A stretch of DNA of 58,286 bases. Origin: Clostridia bacterium (GTDB lineage Bacteria; Bacillota; Clostridia; Christensenellales; CAG-917). Position numbers and translations under genes: made by a program. The stretch is taken from contig JAFZMH010000001.1 of assembly GCA_017553325.1 (NCBI GenBank), forward strand, positions 1-58,286. The letters run 5' to 3'. Of this stretch, positions 15,960 through 25,334 are shown one piece after another (the first letter of the stretch is position 1; every line of letters starts with the position of its first letter). Under the pieces are notes generated by a model. That model did not search any database, was not told the origin of the DNA, and worked only from the letters and a program-made list of their open reading frames with translations.

Positions 15960-18287
15960 TCAATATCTCGAGTCGACGAATACGGTTTTGGTCGACTCGT
16001 TTTTTATATCTTTATCGTTTGCAAGACGCACGACCAATCTATATTCGACAATTTTTCCAAAGGTAAAAGGGCGGTGCTTGACAACTACGGTTTCGGTCGC
16101 GTTTTCAAAAATCTTGTTGAAATCGTTTTCAATACTTTTTATATTTGCGGTTTTCGTTTTTATCAATCTGTTGCCGAGCATATCCATACAATAAAGTTCG
16201 TATTCAAAGATATTTTGCGCGTCGAACTTTATCTCGACTCCGTTTCCTAACTGCCTTATTTCAAATTCCGGCTCTAATATTTCGTCAAAACACGAGCCTG
16301 ATTCGATCAAAGTATCGTCAATCGCAAAGTATTCAGTTTTTCGATATTCTATCGGGGTATTTTCATTTGCTTTTACAACTTGTTTCGTTGAAAACGTCGA
16401 ATATAAGTCCACTTCTTCAAGCTTTAATTCGTCGGTTTTGAACTCTTGCTCCGACCTCAAATTCGCAAAGTTTCTATCGTATAAAGCTCGCCACGCGTCG
16501 TAAGATTGTTTCGTCGGATAACCTCCGCCTTTTTCCTCGCTTCCGTCGTCGCTGCCGTGCCAAAGTAAGAGCGTATATTGCGGAGTGAAACTGACACACC
16601 ATGCGTCCGAGTTCATTCCGTCGGCTCTTTGAGCCGTGCCGGTTTTTGCCGCCACGTCGAAGGGAAGTGCGGACAAGGTTCTTGCCGTGCCGTCCTCAAC
16701 CGTATCTTTGAGCGCTACAGTCATAAGTTGCGCGGTGGAAGGTTTCAGTATCTGCTCGTCATCAACCTCACTCGAATATGCTTTAAAACCGTTTTGAGCG
16801 GCAAAACGAACGAATTGCGTCCGTCTTTTTTGTCCGTTTGAGGCTATAACACAATATGCGGACGCAAGTTCCGTCAAAGATATGCCGTCCTGCGTTGCGC
16901 CGAGCGCAAGAGCGTAGTTTTTGTCGCTCTCATTCAGAGTAAGTCCGAACCTCTCGGCATAATCATAGTATTCGTCCACGCCAAGGTAGTCCAAAGTCTT
17001 GACCGCCACCGAATTCATAGATTTCTTTATCGCTTCTTTTATCGTAGTGTGCCCGTAGTATTTGTCGGCATAGTTTGACGGTGAATAGCCGCCGTAATTG
17101 ATTTGCTCGTCGAATACGGGCGTTGCGAGGTTTATAAGTCCTGTATCCATGGCAGCGGAGTACAAAATCGGCTTAATCGTAGAGCCTACTTGGCGTTTTG
17201 GAGTGTATCCGAGAGTCGAAGCGTAGCCGAGTACCGCGCCGTTTGAGTTGTCAACGAGTAGGGCGACTCGGTTTAAGTTTTCCTCTCCCGACGGATTGTT
17301 TTTTATCACGTCCAAGAGCACCGCTTGCGCCTCTGCGTCAAAATTCGTATATATCTCGTAGCCCCCGTTGAAGAGTTGATATTTCGTTATGTCAAGAGCA
17401 GTGCAGACCTCTTTAATTGCGGAGTCGAAATACAGTTTTTTCTCAATGTCAAAACTATTCGCGCGGGTTTTGTCGTCCACATCGACGACGTAGTCAAGAC
17501 CGCGTGATTTTTCGCTTTTTGCAGTATCTAACGATATAAAATTCTGTTCGCACATCTTGTCGATGATTGAGTTTCGTCTCGTTTTTGCCGCTTCGGGGTT
17601 TTTGTTCGGGGAGTACTTGGACGGATTCTTCACGATTGCCGCAAGAGTTGCGCTCTCCGCAATCGTCAAGTCTTTTACGTCCTTTTCAAAATAGTATTTC
17701 GACGCCTGTTTCGCGCCGTATATTCCGTTGCCGAAATAGATGACTGAGAGATACATCGAAAGTATCTCGTCCTTTTCGTATTTCTTTTCAAGTTTTGAAG
17801 CAATCGCGATTTCTTTGAGTTTTCGCGTCAACGTTCGCTTGTTTGAAAGGTGAGTGTTTTTGACGAGCTGCTGAGTTATCGTCGACGCGCCCTCAACGGC
17901 TTTTCCCGCTTTTATGTCGTTGATTATCGCACCGCCGATTCTTATCACGTCGTAGCCCTTATGGCTGTAAAACCGCTTGTCCTCGGTGGAGATAAAGGCG
18001 TATTTCAGCGTGTCGGGAATTTCGTCCTGCGACAAAAAATCGTCCTCGGCGTAGCAGATTTTGTTTCCGTGCACGTCAAAAAAGGTCGGCGCGGCGGTTG
18101 CCGTCGGCAATAGCGTGGTGTCCACCTTGACCGTGCTTGCGTATATTGCGAACCCCGCAACCGCTACAGCGATTGCAAAAAGGGGCAGAAATACAAACGC
18201 CCCCGCGACAACAGCGACGATTCTTCCTCGTTTTTTAATGCGCTTTCCGTCCTGAGAGATATTTTTGCTCGATTTTCTCGTTTTCAT
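15960..18287 (-). CDS. Class A penicillin-binding protein (transglycosylase/transpeptidase)
   Basis: A 775-residue bifunctional cell-wall synthase. A basic N-terminus and a membrane helix (about 24-52) are followed by the GT51 transglycosylase domain with EDKRFYSHKG and GASTITQQLVKN. The transpeptidase domain has S-x-x-K in GSTIKP, S-x-N in SMNS and KTGTAQ. The start is ATG 18287; an in-frame ATG at 18353 would add about 22 hydrophobic residues that overlap the miaB promoter and leader ORF. It polymerises and cross-links peptidoglycan on the outer face of the membrane. It is the only minus-strand gene in this part of the window and is divergent from miaB. Confidence 0.94.
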   Translation of the reverse strand: MKTRKSSKNISQDGKRIKKRGRIVAVVAGAFVFLPLFAIAVAVAGFAIYASTVKVDTTLLPTATAAPTFFDVHGNKICYAEDDFLSQDEIPDTLKYAFISTEDKRFYSHKGYDVIRIGGAIINDIKAGKAVEGASTITQQLVKNTHLSNKRTLTRKLKEIAIASKLEKKYEKDEILSMYLSVIYFGNGIYGAKQASKYYFEKDVKDLTIAESATLAAIVKNPSKYSPNKNPEAAKTRRNSIIDKMCEQNFISLDTAKSEKSRGLDYVVDVDDKTRANSFDIEKKLYFDSAIKEVCTALDITKYQLFNGGYEIYTNFDAEAQAVLLDVIKNNPSGEENLNRVALLVDNSNGAVLGYASTLGYTPKRQVGSTIKPILYSAAMDTGLINLATPVFDEQINYGGYSPSNYADKYYGHTTIKEAIKKSMNSVAVKTLDYLGVDEYYDYAERFGLTLNESDKNYALALGATQDGISLTELASAYCVIASNGQKRRTQFVRFAAQNGFKAYSSEVDDEQILKPSTAQLMTVALKDTVEDGTARTLSALPFDVAAKTGTAQRADGMNSDAWCVSFTPQYTLLLWHGSDDGSEEKGGGYPTKQSYDAWRALYDRNFANLRSEQEFKTDELKLEEVDLYSTFSTKQVVKANENTPIEYRKTEYFAIDDTLIESGSCFDEILEPEFEIRQLGNGVEIKFDAQNIFEYELYCMDMLGNRLIKTKTANIKSIENDFNKIFENATETVVVKHRPFTFGKIVEYRLVVRLANDKDIKNESTKTVFVDSRY
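15969..16005 (+). terminator. Rho-independent terminator after thiI
   Basis: CGAGTCGAC (15969-15977) pairs perfectly with GTCGACTCG (15991-15999) and is followed by six T. It is embedded in the last codons of the convergent class A PBP gene. Confidence 0.85.
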
Positions 18288-18298
18288 CAAAATTATTA

Positions 18299-18327
18299 TT
18301 GTCTTCTCGACTTTTTTTATGTATAAT
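18299..18327 (+). promoter_or_regulatory. Promoter for the miaB-mutS-mutL unit
   Basis: TTGTCT (18299-18304), 17 nt, TATAAT (18322-18327); predicted start near 18334. The first ATG on the transcript is at 18336, which opens an 18-codon ORF. Confidence 0.7.
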
Positions 18328-18335
18328 AAACTGAT

Positions 18336-18392
18336 ATGAAAAAAGATGTGCATACGCGAATATGCGCACGCGTCAAAACGAGAGCACTATGA
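18336..18392 (+). CDS. 18-codon leader ORF coupled to miaB
   Basis: The ATG at 18336 lies about 2 nt after the predicted transcription start. The ORF encodes MKKDVHTRICARVKTRAL, and its TGA (18390-18392) overlaps the miaB ATG (18389) as ATGA. It is very basic and has no membrane segment. The arrangement suggests leaderless translation of a short peptide that delivers ribosomes to miaB. Because it is so short, chance occurrence is possible. Confidence 0.4.
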   Translation: MKKDVHTRICARVKTRAL

Positions 18393-19744
18393 ACAAGTTT
18401 TACAAAATCAACACGTACGGTTGTCAAATGAACGTCCACGAATCGGAGAAAGTCGCAGGCATTCTCGAGGAGATGGGCTATTTGGCGTGTCCGGAAGGTG
18501 AAAGTGCGGACATAATCGTCTTCAATACTTGCTGCATACGAGACACGGCAGAGCGTCGCGCGCTCGGTAATATCGGCGTGGTCAAGGCGGAGAAGAAGAC
18601 AAACCCAGATCTCATTCTTGCGGTTTTCGGCTGTATGACTCAGCAAGAGGGAGTGGCAGACACGATTAAAAACCGCTATCCCTACGTCGACATAGTGCTC
18701 GGCACTCGCAATATCGCGATGCTCAAAACCGAAATAGAAAAAGTTATCAGGTCACGCGAGACCAAAAAGAAGAGCGACAAAAAGTATCGTTGTTTTGACC
18801 GCTCGATGCCAACCGACTATCTTGAAATCGACGAGAAAACTCCTCAAACGAGAACGAGCTTTCCAAACGCGTGGGTGAACATTATCTACGGGTGCAACAA
18901 CTTCTGCACGTACTGCATAGTTCCGTACGTCAGAGACAGGGAACTCTCTCGCGACATGTCAAGCGTTCTTGACGAAGTCAAGAAATGCGTAAACGACGGC
19001 TACAAAGAGATTACTTTGCTCGGTCAAAACGTCAACTCCTACGGCAACGACATAGCGGACAAGAGCGTCAATTTTGCGAATTTGCTCAAAAAAATCGACG
19101 AGATTGAAGGGGACTTTAGGGTGAGATTTATGACCTCGCATCCGAAGGACTTGAGCGACGAAGTCATTGACGCTATGGCAAATTCAAAACATATCTGCCG
19201 CAATCTGCATCTTCCCATTCAATCGGGTTCCGACAAAGTCTTGAAGGATATGAACCGCAGATATACCCGCGAGCACTATCTTGACCTCATAACAAAACTG
19301 CGCTCCGCAATGCCCGATATTGGCATCACGACGGACATTATGGTCGGGTTCCCGACGGAGACGGAAGAGGACTTTGAGGACACTATGGGCATAGTCCGCG
19401 AAGTGCGCTATTCAAACGCATTTACGTTTATATATTCGCCGAGAAAGGGCACGCCCGCCGCAAAGATGGAGCAAATTCCGTATGCGGTAAAACAGGCGAG
19501 AATCGAAAAACTCATCGCGCTTCAAAACAGCATCACGAAAGAGATTTCAAACGACTATATAAACGGCGTATATCGCGTACTCTGCGAGGACTTCGCCGAA
19601 AAGCACAATGGCATGGTTTGCGGAAGGACGGAGGGCGGCAGACTCGTCACTTTCCCGGGGACCGCGGACGATATAGGCAAGTTTTTCGACGTGGAAATAA
19701 CCGAGGCGCGTTCCGCCTCGCTGTTCGGCAAAAAGAAGGTGTAA
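18389..19744 (+). CDS. miaB: tRNA-2-methylthio-N6-dimethylallyladenosine synthase MiaB
   Basis: A 451-residue radical-SAM methylthiotransferase that adds a methylthio group to i6A37 of tRNA, the base made by MiaA. The N-terminal UPF0004 domain has cluster cysteines in YGCQMN, NTCCIRD and FGCMTQQ; the radical-SAM motif is CNNFCTYC; a TRAM domain ends the protein. I take ATG 18389, which overlaps the leader ORF stop and has GAGAG upstream; ATG 18362 is in frame but adds residues outside the family. mutS begins 1 nt after the stop. Confidence 0.96.
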   Translation: MNKFYKINTYGCQMNVHESEKVAGILEEMGYLACPEGESADIIVFNTCCIRDTAERRALGNIGVVKAEKKTNPDLILAVFGCMTQQEGVADTIKNRYPYVDIVLGTRNIAMLKTEIEKVIRSRETKKKSDKKYRCFDRSMPTDYLEIDEKTPQTRTSFPNAWVNIIYGCNNFCTYCIVPYVRDRELSRDMSSVLDEVKKCVNDGYKEITLLGQNVNSYGNDIADKSVNFANLLKKIDEIEGDFRVRFMTSHPKDLSDEVIDAMANSKHICRNLHLPIQSGSDKVLKDMNRRYTREHYLDLITKLRSAMPDIGITTDIMVGFPTETEEDFEDTMGIVREVRYSNAFTFIYSPRKGTPAAKMEQIPYAVKQARIEKLIALQNSITKEISNDYINGVYRVLCEDFAEKHNGMVCGRTEGGRLVTFPGTADDIGKFFDVEITEARSASLFGKKKV

Positions 19745-19745
19745 A

Positions 19746-22370
19746 ATGATTATCGACGAATCGAAATTGTCACCAATGATGAAACACTATTTCAAGATGA
19801 AAGCGCAATATCCGGATTGCCTTTTATTCTTCCGTCTCGGCGATTTTTACGAGATGTTTTTCGACGACGCAGTCACCGCGTCCCGCGTGCTCGATTTGAC
19901 GCTGACGGGGAGAGATTGCGGACTTGAAGAACGCGCGCCTATGTGCGGAGTTCCGTATCACGCCGTCGACAACTATATAAGAAAACTCATCGACAACGGT
20001 TTCAGAGTCGCGATATGCGAGCAACTCAGCGACCCGAAAGAGTCGAAGGGTATGGTGGACAGAGACGTCGTCCGCGTCGTTTCGAGCGGAACGGTTATGG
20101 AAGAGGAAATTCTCGACGAGAGGAGTTCCAACTATATTTGCTCGATTTTCACAAACGCAAATGGTTTCGGCATAGCGTGGAGCGACATTTCAACCGGCGA
20201 ATTCAACGCCTACGAATACGAGGGCGACAACTATCTCGATCGCCTTTCCGACGTGCTGGGCAGTATCGCCCCAAGCGAGTGCGTATGCAACGAAGATTTC
20301 CTTGCAAAGTATGCGCGCGTCGCATATTTTACATCAGCGGAGAGCCGTCCGCATTGTTATCAAGACTTTGCATACGCAAAGAGTTCTTCGTCGAAGAAGG
20401 TTTTGACGACTTTCGGCATAACTTCGCTCAGTGTTTTCGAGCTTGAAGACAAGCCGTCCGCGGTGTCAGCTTGCGGAGGACTACTTGAATACCTCTCTCA
20501 AACGCAAAAACGCGCGCTCGGTCAACTTGTCAAAATCGATTTTTTAAAGGACAAGTCCTTTATGATTTTGGACACCTCAACCCGTCGCAATCTTGAACTT
20601 ACGAAGAGGGCAAGAGACGGCAAGCGTCAAGGCTCACTCCTCAACGTGCTCGACAAGACGGCAACGGCAATGGGCGCAAGAACGATAAAGAGATACATAG
20701 AGCAACCCCTTCAAGACGCCGACCTCATAAACCGCAGACTCGACGCCGTTGAAGAACTTTGTTCTTCAAAATCTCTGCTCGAAAACCTCGTGGCATCACT
20801 CGACAGCGTACGGGATTTGGAGAGATTGAACGGACGCCTTGCCTATGGCAACGCCACGCCCAAGGACCTATTGTCGATTGCGGACACGCTCGAAGCCGTC
20901 CCCGTCGTAAAAGGACTTTTGAAGGGAACGGAATCGAAACTTTTGAAGTCTTTAAACCAATATCTTTTCACGCTTGAAAACGTACGTATGACGCTTTCGA
21001 GCGCGATAGACAGAGAACTCGTACTGAGTTATAAAAACGGCGGATACGTCAAAAAAGGCTACGACGAAACTCTTGACAGTCTCCGCGACATAAACAATTC
21101 CGCAAAAGTATGGCTCGCTCAACTCGAAGCAAACGAAAGAGAGGCGACGGGCATTCGCACTCTCAAAATCGGCTACAACAAGGTGTTCGGCTACTATATC
21201 GAAGTTTCAAAGTCCTTCGTCGACAAGGTGCCATATCGCTATGAAAGAAAGCAGACGCTCGTCGGCGGAGAACGCTACATCACGCAAGAACTCAAAACCA
21301 TCGAAGAGCAAGTTTTGTCCGCGGAGTCCAACGCAGCCACGCTCGAAGAAAAAATCTTTGCGGAACTCAAATCGCTCTGCACGGAGCATCTTGCGGAAAT
21401 GCAAAAGACGGCGTATGCGCTCGGAACTCTCGACGCGCTCCTGTCGCTTGCGAGCGTAGCGCTTTCAAACGGCTATACAAAACCCACGATAAACGGCAAA
21501 ATCAAGCAAATTCGCATCGTCGAAGGCAGACATCCCGTCGTTGAGGGCATTATCGACAAGGGGACGTACGTTCCCAACGACACGCTCCTCGACTGCACGG
21601 ACAACCGCACGATGATAATAACGGGGCCGAATATGGCGGGCAAGAGCACGTACATGCGTCAAGTCGCGCTCATCGTACTCATGGCGCACATAGGCAGTTT
21701 CGTGCCTGCAAAAGAGGCGGAAATCGCCTTGACGGACAGGATTTTCACCCGTATCGGTGCAAGCGACGATCTATCAGGCGGGCAGAGCACGTTCATGGTC
21801 GAAATGCTCGAAGTTGCAACCATACTCAACAACGCGACGGACAAGAGTTTGCTTGTGCTCGACGAAATCGGCAGAGGCACGTCCACCTTCGACGGCTTGT
21901 CCATCGCTTGGGCAGTGCTGGAATACATAACCAAAAACTTGAAAGCAAAGACCTTGTTTGCAACGCATTTCCACGAACTCACGGAGCTTGAAGACCTCGA
22001 GGGCGTCAAAAACTACCGCGTGCTCGTCAGCCAAATGAACGACACGATAATCTTTTTGCACAAGATTGCAAGAGGCGGAGCGTCGCAGAGTTTCGGCATA
22101 GAAGTCGCATCACTCGCAGGCGTCGCAAAGCCCGTAATCGCGCACGCGAAGCGCATTATGAAGAGTTTGGAAGAGGACTCCAAAAACCGAGATACGAACG
22201 AAATGTTGCTTGCTTCCGCAAAAAAGAATAAGACGGAACAGGTGAGTTTGTTCGACAATAAATCGAGCAAGATAGAGGAACAAATCAGGGCGACTGACGT
22301 CGACAACCTTACGCCCATGCAGGCGCTCACAATCCTTTCGGATCTCAAAAAACAGCTCGAAGAAGACTGA
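19746..22370 (+). CDS. mutS: DNA mismatch repair protein MutS
   Basis: An 874-residue mismatch sensor. The N-terminal mismatch-binding domain carries the Phe-x-Glu motif (FYEMFF, with GDFYEMF near 36-42); a connector, a lever/clamp region, and the ATPase with Walker A GPNMAGKS (about 627) and Walker B LLVLDEIGRGTSTFDG follow. Length is normal. It lies between miaB and mutL with very short gaps, the usual Clostridia order. Confidence 0.97.
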   Translation: MIIDESKLSPMMKHYFKMKAQYPDCLLFFRLGDFYEMFFDDAVTASRVLDLTLTGRDCGLEERAPMCGVPYHAVDNYIRKLIDNGFRVAICEQLSDPKESKGMVDRDVVRVVSSGTVMEEEILDERSSNYICSIFTNANGFGIAWSDISTGEFNAYEYEGDNYLDRLSDVLGSIAPSECVCNEDFLAKYARVAYFTSAESRPHCYQDFAYAKSSSSKKVLTTFGITSLSVFELEDKPSAVSACGGLLEYLSQTQKRALGQLVKIDFLKDKSFMILDTSTRRNLELTKRARDGKRQGSLLNVLDKTATAMGARTIKRYIEQPLQDADLINRRLDAVEELCSSKSLLENLVASLDSVRDLERLNGRLAYGNATPKDLLSIADTLEAVPVVKGLLKGTESKLLKSLNQYLFTLENVRMTLSSAIDRELVLSYKNGGYVKKGYDETLDSLRDINNSAKVWLAQLEANEREATGIRTLKIGYNKVFGYYIEVSKSFVDKVPYRYERKQTLVGGERYITQELKTIEEQVLSAESNAATLEEKIFAELKSLCTEHLAEMQKTAYALGTLDALLSLASVALSNGYTKPTINGKIKQIRIVEGRHPVVEGIIDKGTYVPNDTLLDCTDNRTMIITGPNMAGKSTYMRQVALIVLMAHIGSFVPAKEAEIALTDRIFTRIGASDDLSGGQSTFMVEMLEVATILNNATDKSLLVLDEIGRGTSTFDGLSIAWAVLEYITKNLKAKTLFATHFHELTELEDLEGVKNYRVLVSQMNDTIIFLHKIARGGASQSFGIEVASLAGVAKPVIAHAKRIMKSLEEDSKNRDTNEMLLASAKKNKTEQVSLFDNKSSKIEEQIRATDVDNLTPMQALTILSDLKKQLEED

Positions 22371-22384
22371 CGATTGAGGATAAT

Positions 22385-24289
22385 ATGGCAAAAATAAATC
22401 TGCTTGAACCCAAAGTATTCAATATGCTGGCGGCAGGCGAAGTCGTCGAACGTCCGGCTTCCGTCGTAAAAGAGCTCGTCGAAAACGCAATCGACGCGGG
22501 CTCGACAGAAGTCTACGTTTCAATCGAAGAAGGCGGTATACGCAAAATTCAAGTCGGCGACAACGGCATAGGAATCGAAAAGGACGACCTAAGAGCCGCC
22601 TTTCTTCCGCACGCAACGAGCAAACTCAAAAACATCACCGACCTCGATAGCCTGGCGACGCTCGGGTTTAGAGGCGAGGCTCTTTCAAGCATAGCCTCCG
22701 TCAGCGAAACGACTCTTGTTTCGAAATCGCGCGGGGCGGAAGTCGCAAACAAAATCGTACTTAGCGGAGGGCAGGTGATAGAAGAATCGCCTTCCGGCAG
22801 AACGGACGGAACGACGATTACCGTTGAAAACCTGTTTTTCAACACGCCGGCGCGTCTCAAATTTTTGAAAAAACCCGCGAGCGAACAAAGATACGGTCTC
22901 GATATGGTCAAAATGCTCGTGCTTGCAAACCCTCAAGTGTCGATTTCGCTGTCATCGGAAGACGGCACGCTGTTAAATCATAGGGGAGGCGAACTGATTG
23001 ACGCGGTTTACTCCGTATTCGGAGCGAAAACCGCAGACAATCTCTTGCCGATTATTTCGCAAGGCGACAGGGAAATCAAGGTTTCCGGATACGTTTCAAA
23101 GGTCGATTACACAAAGCCGAACCGCACGTACCAAACGATTATCGTCAATTCGCGCCCCGTCGAGGACGCCACGATAACCACGGCGGTTGAAAAGGCGTAT
23201 GCGGAATTTTTGATGAAACGCACGTATCCTATGTTCGTCGTCGATATAGTTATGCCGTTTGACGACGTAGATTCCAACGTGCACCCGTCAAAGACGGAAG
23301 TGAGATTCAGAGACAGAAACGCCGTATTCAGCGCGGTGTATCACGCGGTCAAAGACACAATTGAAGACAGTTTGAAAAACGTGAAATACGGTTTTTCGAC
23401 AACAAATACTTTATCAGAGAACGACTTAGACGCGATTTTTGGCAAACAGACGGCGAACGGGGAGAGTTTATCAAACGAAAATACCCGCTTAGAACCTCAA
23501 AAACCCGAATATGAGCAGTCTCGTATCGACACTTCGAGTTTGTACAATCTCACGCACAAACAATCGCTCGGCAAAGAGTTTAAACTGCCAAACGGCAATT
23601 ATTACGGACTAAAAGATTCGACCAATCTCGAATCGGCGTTTCAAAAAGACGTGCTCGGCTTTGGCAATTTGTCAAACTATAGCGACGAGAGTGCAACCGA
23701 CGAGCCGACAAAACTTTTCGACGGCAAAATCATAGGGCAGATTTTCGACACCTATATCGTCGTCGAGCGCGACGAACTCGTGTATATCATAGACCAACAC
23801 GCCGCCCACGAAAGAATTTTGTACGACAAACTCGTAGACGGATTCTCAGTCGAACACGTGCAGAGTTTGCTCGTGCCTTACAAATTGAACCTTACAGCAG
23901 AGGAAGCGGAATATCTCGAATCTGTGCTTGACAAACTTGCCGAGCTCGGGTTTGAAATCAAGCCAAACGGCGCGAATTTCCTCGTCTACACAGTGCCTGA
24001 GCCCATCGCGAACCTCAGTTTGGACAAGTTTTTCCGCTCGCTGTTCAAAGATTTAATGGACGAAAAGCCTTTGAAACTGACGGACGTTTTGCGAGAAAAA
24101 CTCTGTCAAACCGCTTGCAAAGCGGCAATAAAAGGCGGCGAAGCATTGAACCGCGCGCAAATCGAAAGAGTTCTTTCAAACTATCTCGACGAAAACGGCA
24201 ATCTCCCGAACGCCTGTCCGCACGGCAGACCGGCAGTCGTCGCGTTTTCAAAGACGGACGTCGAAAAGATGTTCAAGCGCATAGTATAG
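22385..24289 (+). CDS. mutL: DNA mismatch repair endonuclease MutL
   Basis: A 634-residue partner of MutS. The N-terminal GHKL ATPase has VKELVENAIDAGS, DNGIGI and GFRGEALSSI; a variable linker spans about 340-430. The C-terminal endonuclease domain carries DQHAAHERILYD (from about 469), ACKAAIKGG and CPHGRP, so it should nick DNA as in organisms without MutH. The metal-binding motif is normally DQHA-xx-E-xxxx-E; here the last position is Asp instead of Glu. GAGGA lies upstream of the ATG. Confidence 0.96.
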   Translation: MAKINLLEPKVFNMLAAGEVVERPASVVKELVENAIDAGSTEVYVSIEEGGIRKIQVGDNGIGIEKDDLRAAFLPHATSKLKNITDLDSLATLGFRGEALSSIASVSETTLVSKSRGAEVANKIVLSGGQVIEESPSGRTDGTTITVENLFFNTPARLKFLKKPASEQRYGLDMVKMLVLANPQVSISLSSEDGTLLNHRGGELIDAVYSVFGAKTADNLLPIISQGDREIKVSGYVSKVDYTKPNRTYQTIIVNSRPVEDATITTAVEKAYAEFLMKRTYPMFVVDIVMPFDDVDSNVHPSKTEVRFRDRNAVFSAVYHAVKDTIEDSLKNVKYGFSTTNTLSENDLDAIFGKQTANGESLSNENTRLEPQKPEYEQSRIDTSSLYNLTHKQSLGKEFKLPNGNYYGLKDSTNLESAFQKDVLGFGNLSNYSDESATDEPTKLFDGKIIGQIFDTYIVVERDELVYIIDQHAAHERILYDKLVDGFSVEHVQSLLVPYKLNLTAEEAEYLESVLDKLAELGFEIKPNGANFLVYTVPEPIANLSLDKFFRSLFKDLMDEKPLKLTDVLREKLCQTACKAAIKGGEALNRAQIERVLSNYLDENGNLPNACPHGRPAVVAFSKTDVEKMFKRIV

Positions 24290-24322
24290 TCTCGCGTGCG
24301 TATATATAAGGATAATAAATAT

Positions 24323-25273
24323 ATGCCTGCAACAAATCTTCAACCAATATACGTCGTCGGACCGACGGCAAGCGGGAAATCCGCGCTCGCAATCAAACTC
24401 GCAAGAGAGTTTGACGGCGTTATTATTTCCGCGGACAGTATGCAGATATATAGAGGATTGGACGTTGGCACGGCAAAGGAAAACCTTGCTGTACGGCTCG
24501 AAATTCCGCACAAAATGATTGACGTTGTGGACGCAAACGAGGAGTTTTCGGTTGCGGAATACGCAGAAATGGCAAAAGTCGAGATTGAAAACGCCTTAAA
24601 ACAAGGCAAACTTCCAATCGTAGTCGGCGGAACGGGACTGTATTTTGAAGCCTTGGTTTTCCCTATGAGTTTTGCAAACACGGTCAAAAACCCCGAACTC
24701 AGAGAAAAACTCGCGCGTGAACTTGAAGAGTACGGCGCGGACTACTTGCACGATAAACTTGCTGCTCTCGACGAAAAAACCGCTCAAAGATTGCACGCAA
24801 ACGATACCAAGCGCGTCATTCGCGCACTCGAAATAATCCTGACGACGGGAAAAACTCTCGAAGAAAACAAGGACGAACAGCCAAAACACACGCCAGAAGC
24901 AGTCATGATTGGACTCAACTGTGACAGAAAAAAACTCTACGAGCGCATAAACGAGCGCGTCGACAGGATGTTTGACGCAGGACTTGTAAACGAAGTATAT
25001 TCGGTTGGCAGTTTCGATTATCAGTCTATGCAGGCGATAGGTTATAAGGAATTCGCAAACGTTTCCGCTCGAAAAGTCGGCGAAAACTATCAAATCGACG
25101 ACGAAACGCTCGAAACAATCAAAGAAAAAATCAAACAACACTCGAGAAACTACGCAAAACGACAACTGACTTGGTTCAGAAAATACGATTTCGTCAAATG
25201 GTTCGACGTCGAGGACTTTGACGGCGCGGTAAACTACGTCAAATCGGTTTTATCGTGCAAGACAAACGGATAA
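24323..25273 (+). CDS. miaA: tRNA dimethylallyltransferase MiaA
   Basis: A 316-residue enzyme that transfers a dimethylallyl group from DMAPP to A37 of tRNAs; MiaB then methylthiolates the base. Walker A GPTASGKS lies at 13-20, DSMQIYRG follows near 42-49, and the Arg-rich C-terminal part contains QAIGYKEF. ATG 24323 with an upstream AAGGA is preferred to an in-frame GTG at 24296. DMAPP comes from the MEP pathway, two genes of which (dxr, ispG) are also in the window. No hfq follows, unlike in many Clostridia. Confidence 0.95.
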   Translation: MPATNLQPIYVVGPTASGKSALAIKLAREFDGVIISADSMQIYRGLDVGTAKENLAVRLEIPHKMIDVVDANEEFSVAEYAEMAKVEIENALKQGKLPIVVGGTGLYFEALVFPMSFANTVKNPELREKLARELEEYGADYLHDKLAALDEKTAQRLHANDTKRVIRALEIILTTGKTLEENKDEQPKHTPEAVMIGLNCDRKKLYERINERVDRMFDAGLVNEVYSVGSFDYQSMQAIGYKEFANVSARKVGENYQIDDETLETIKEKIKQHSRNYAKRQLTWFRKYDFVKWFDVEDFDGAVNYVKSVLSCKTNG

Positions 25274-25334
25274 TTTGACAAACTATTTCAAAAATCAAGG
25301 AAAAATATAATACTTTTTATTATAAAGGTTGAAT

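Noticed and set aside
25275..25311. Promoter TTGACA...TATAAT before the gamma-lyase family gene
   Set aside because: The hexamers are 25 nt apart, far outside the functional range.
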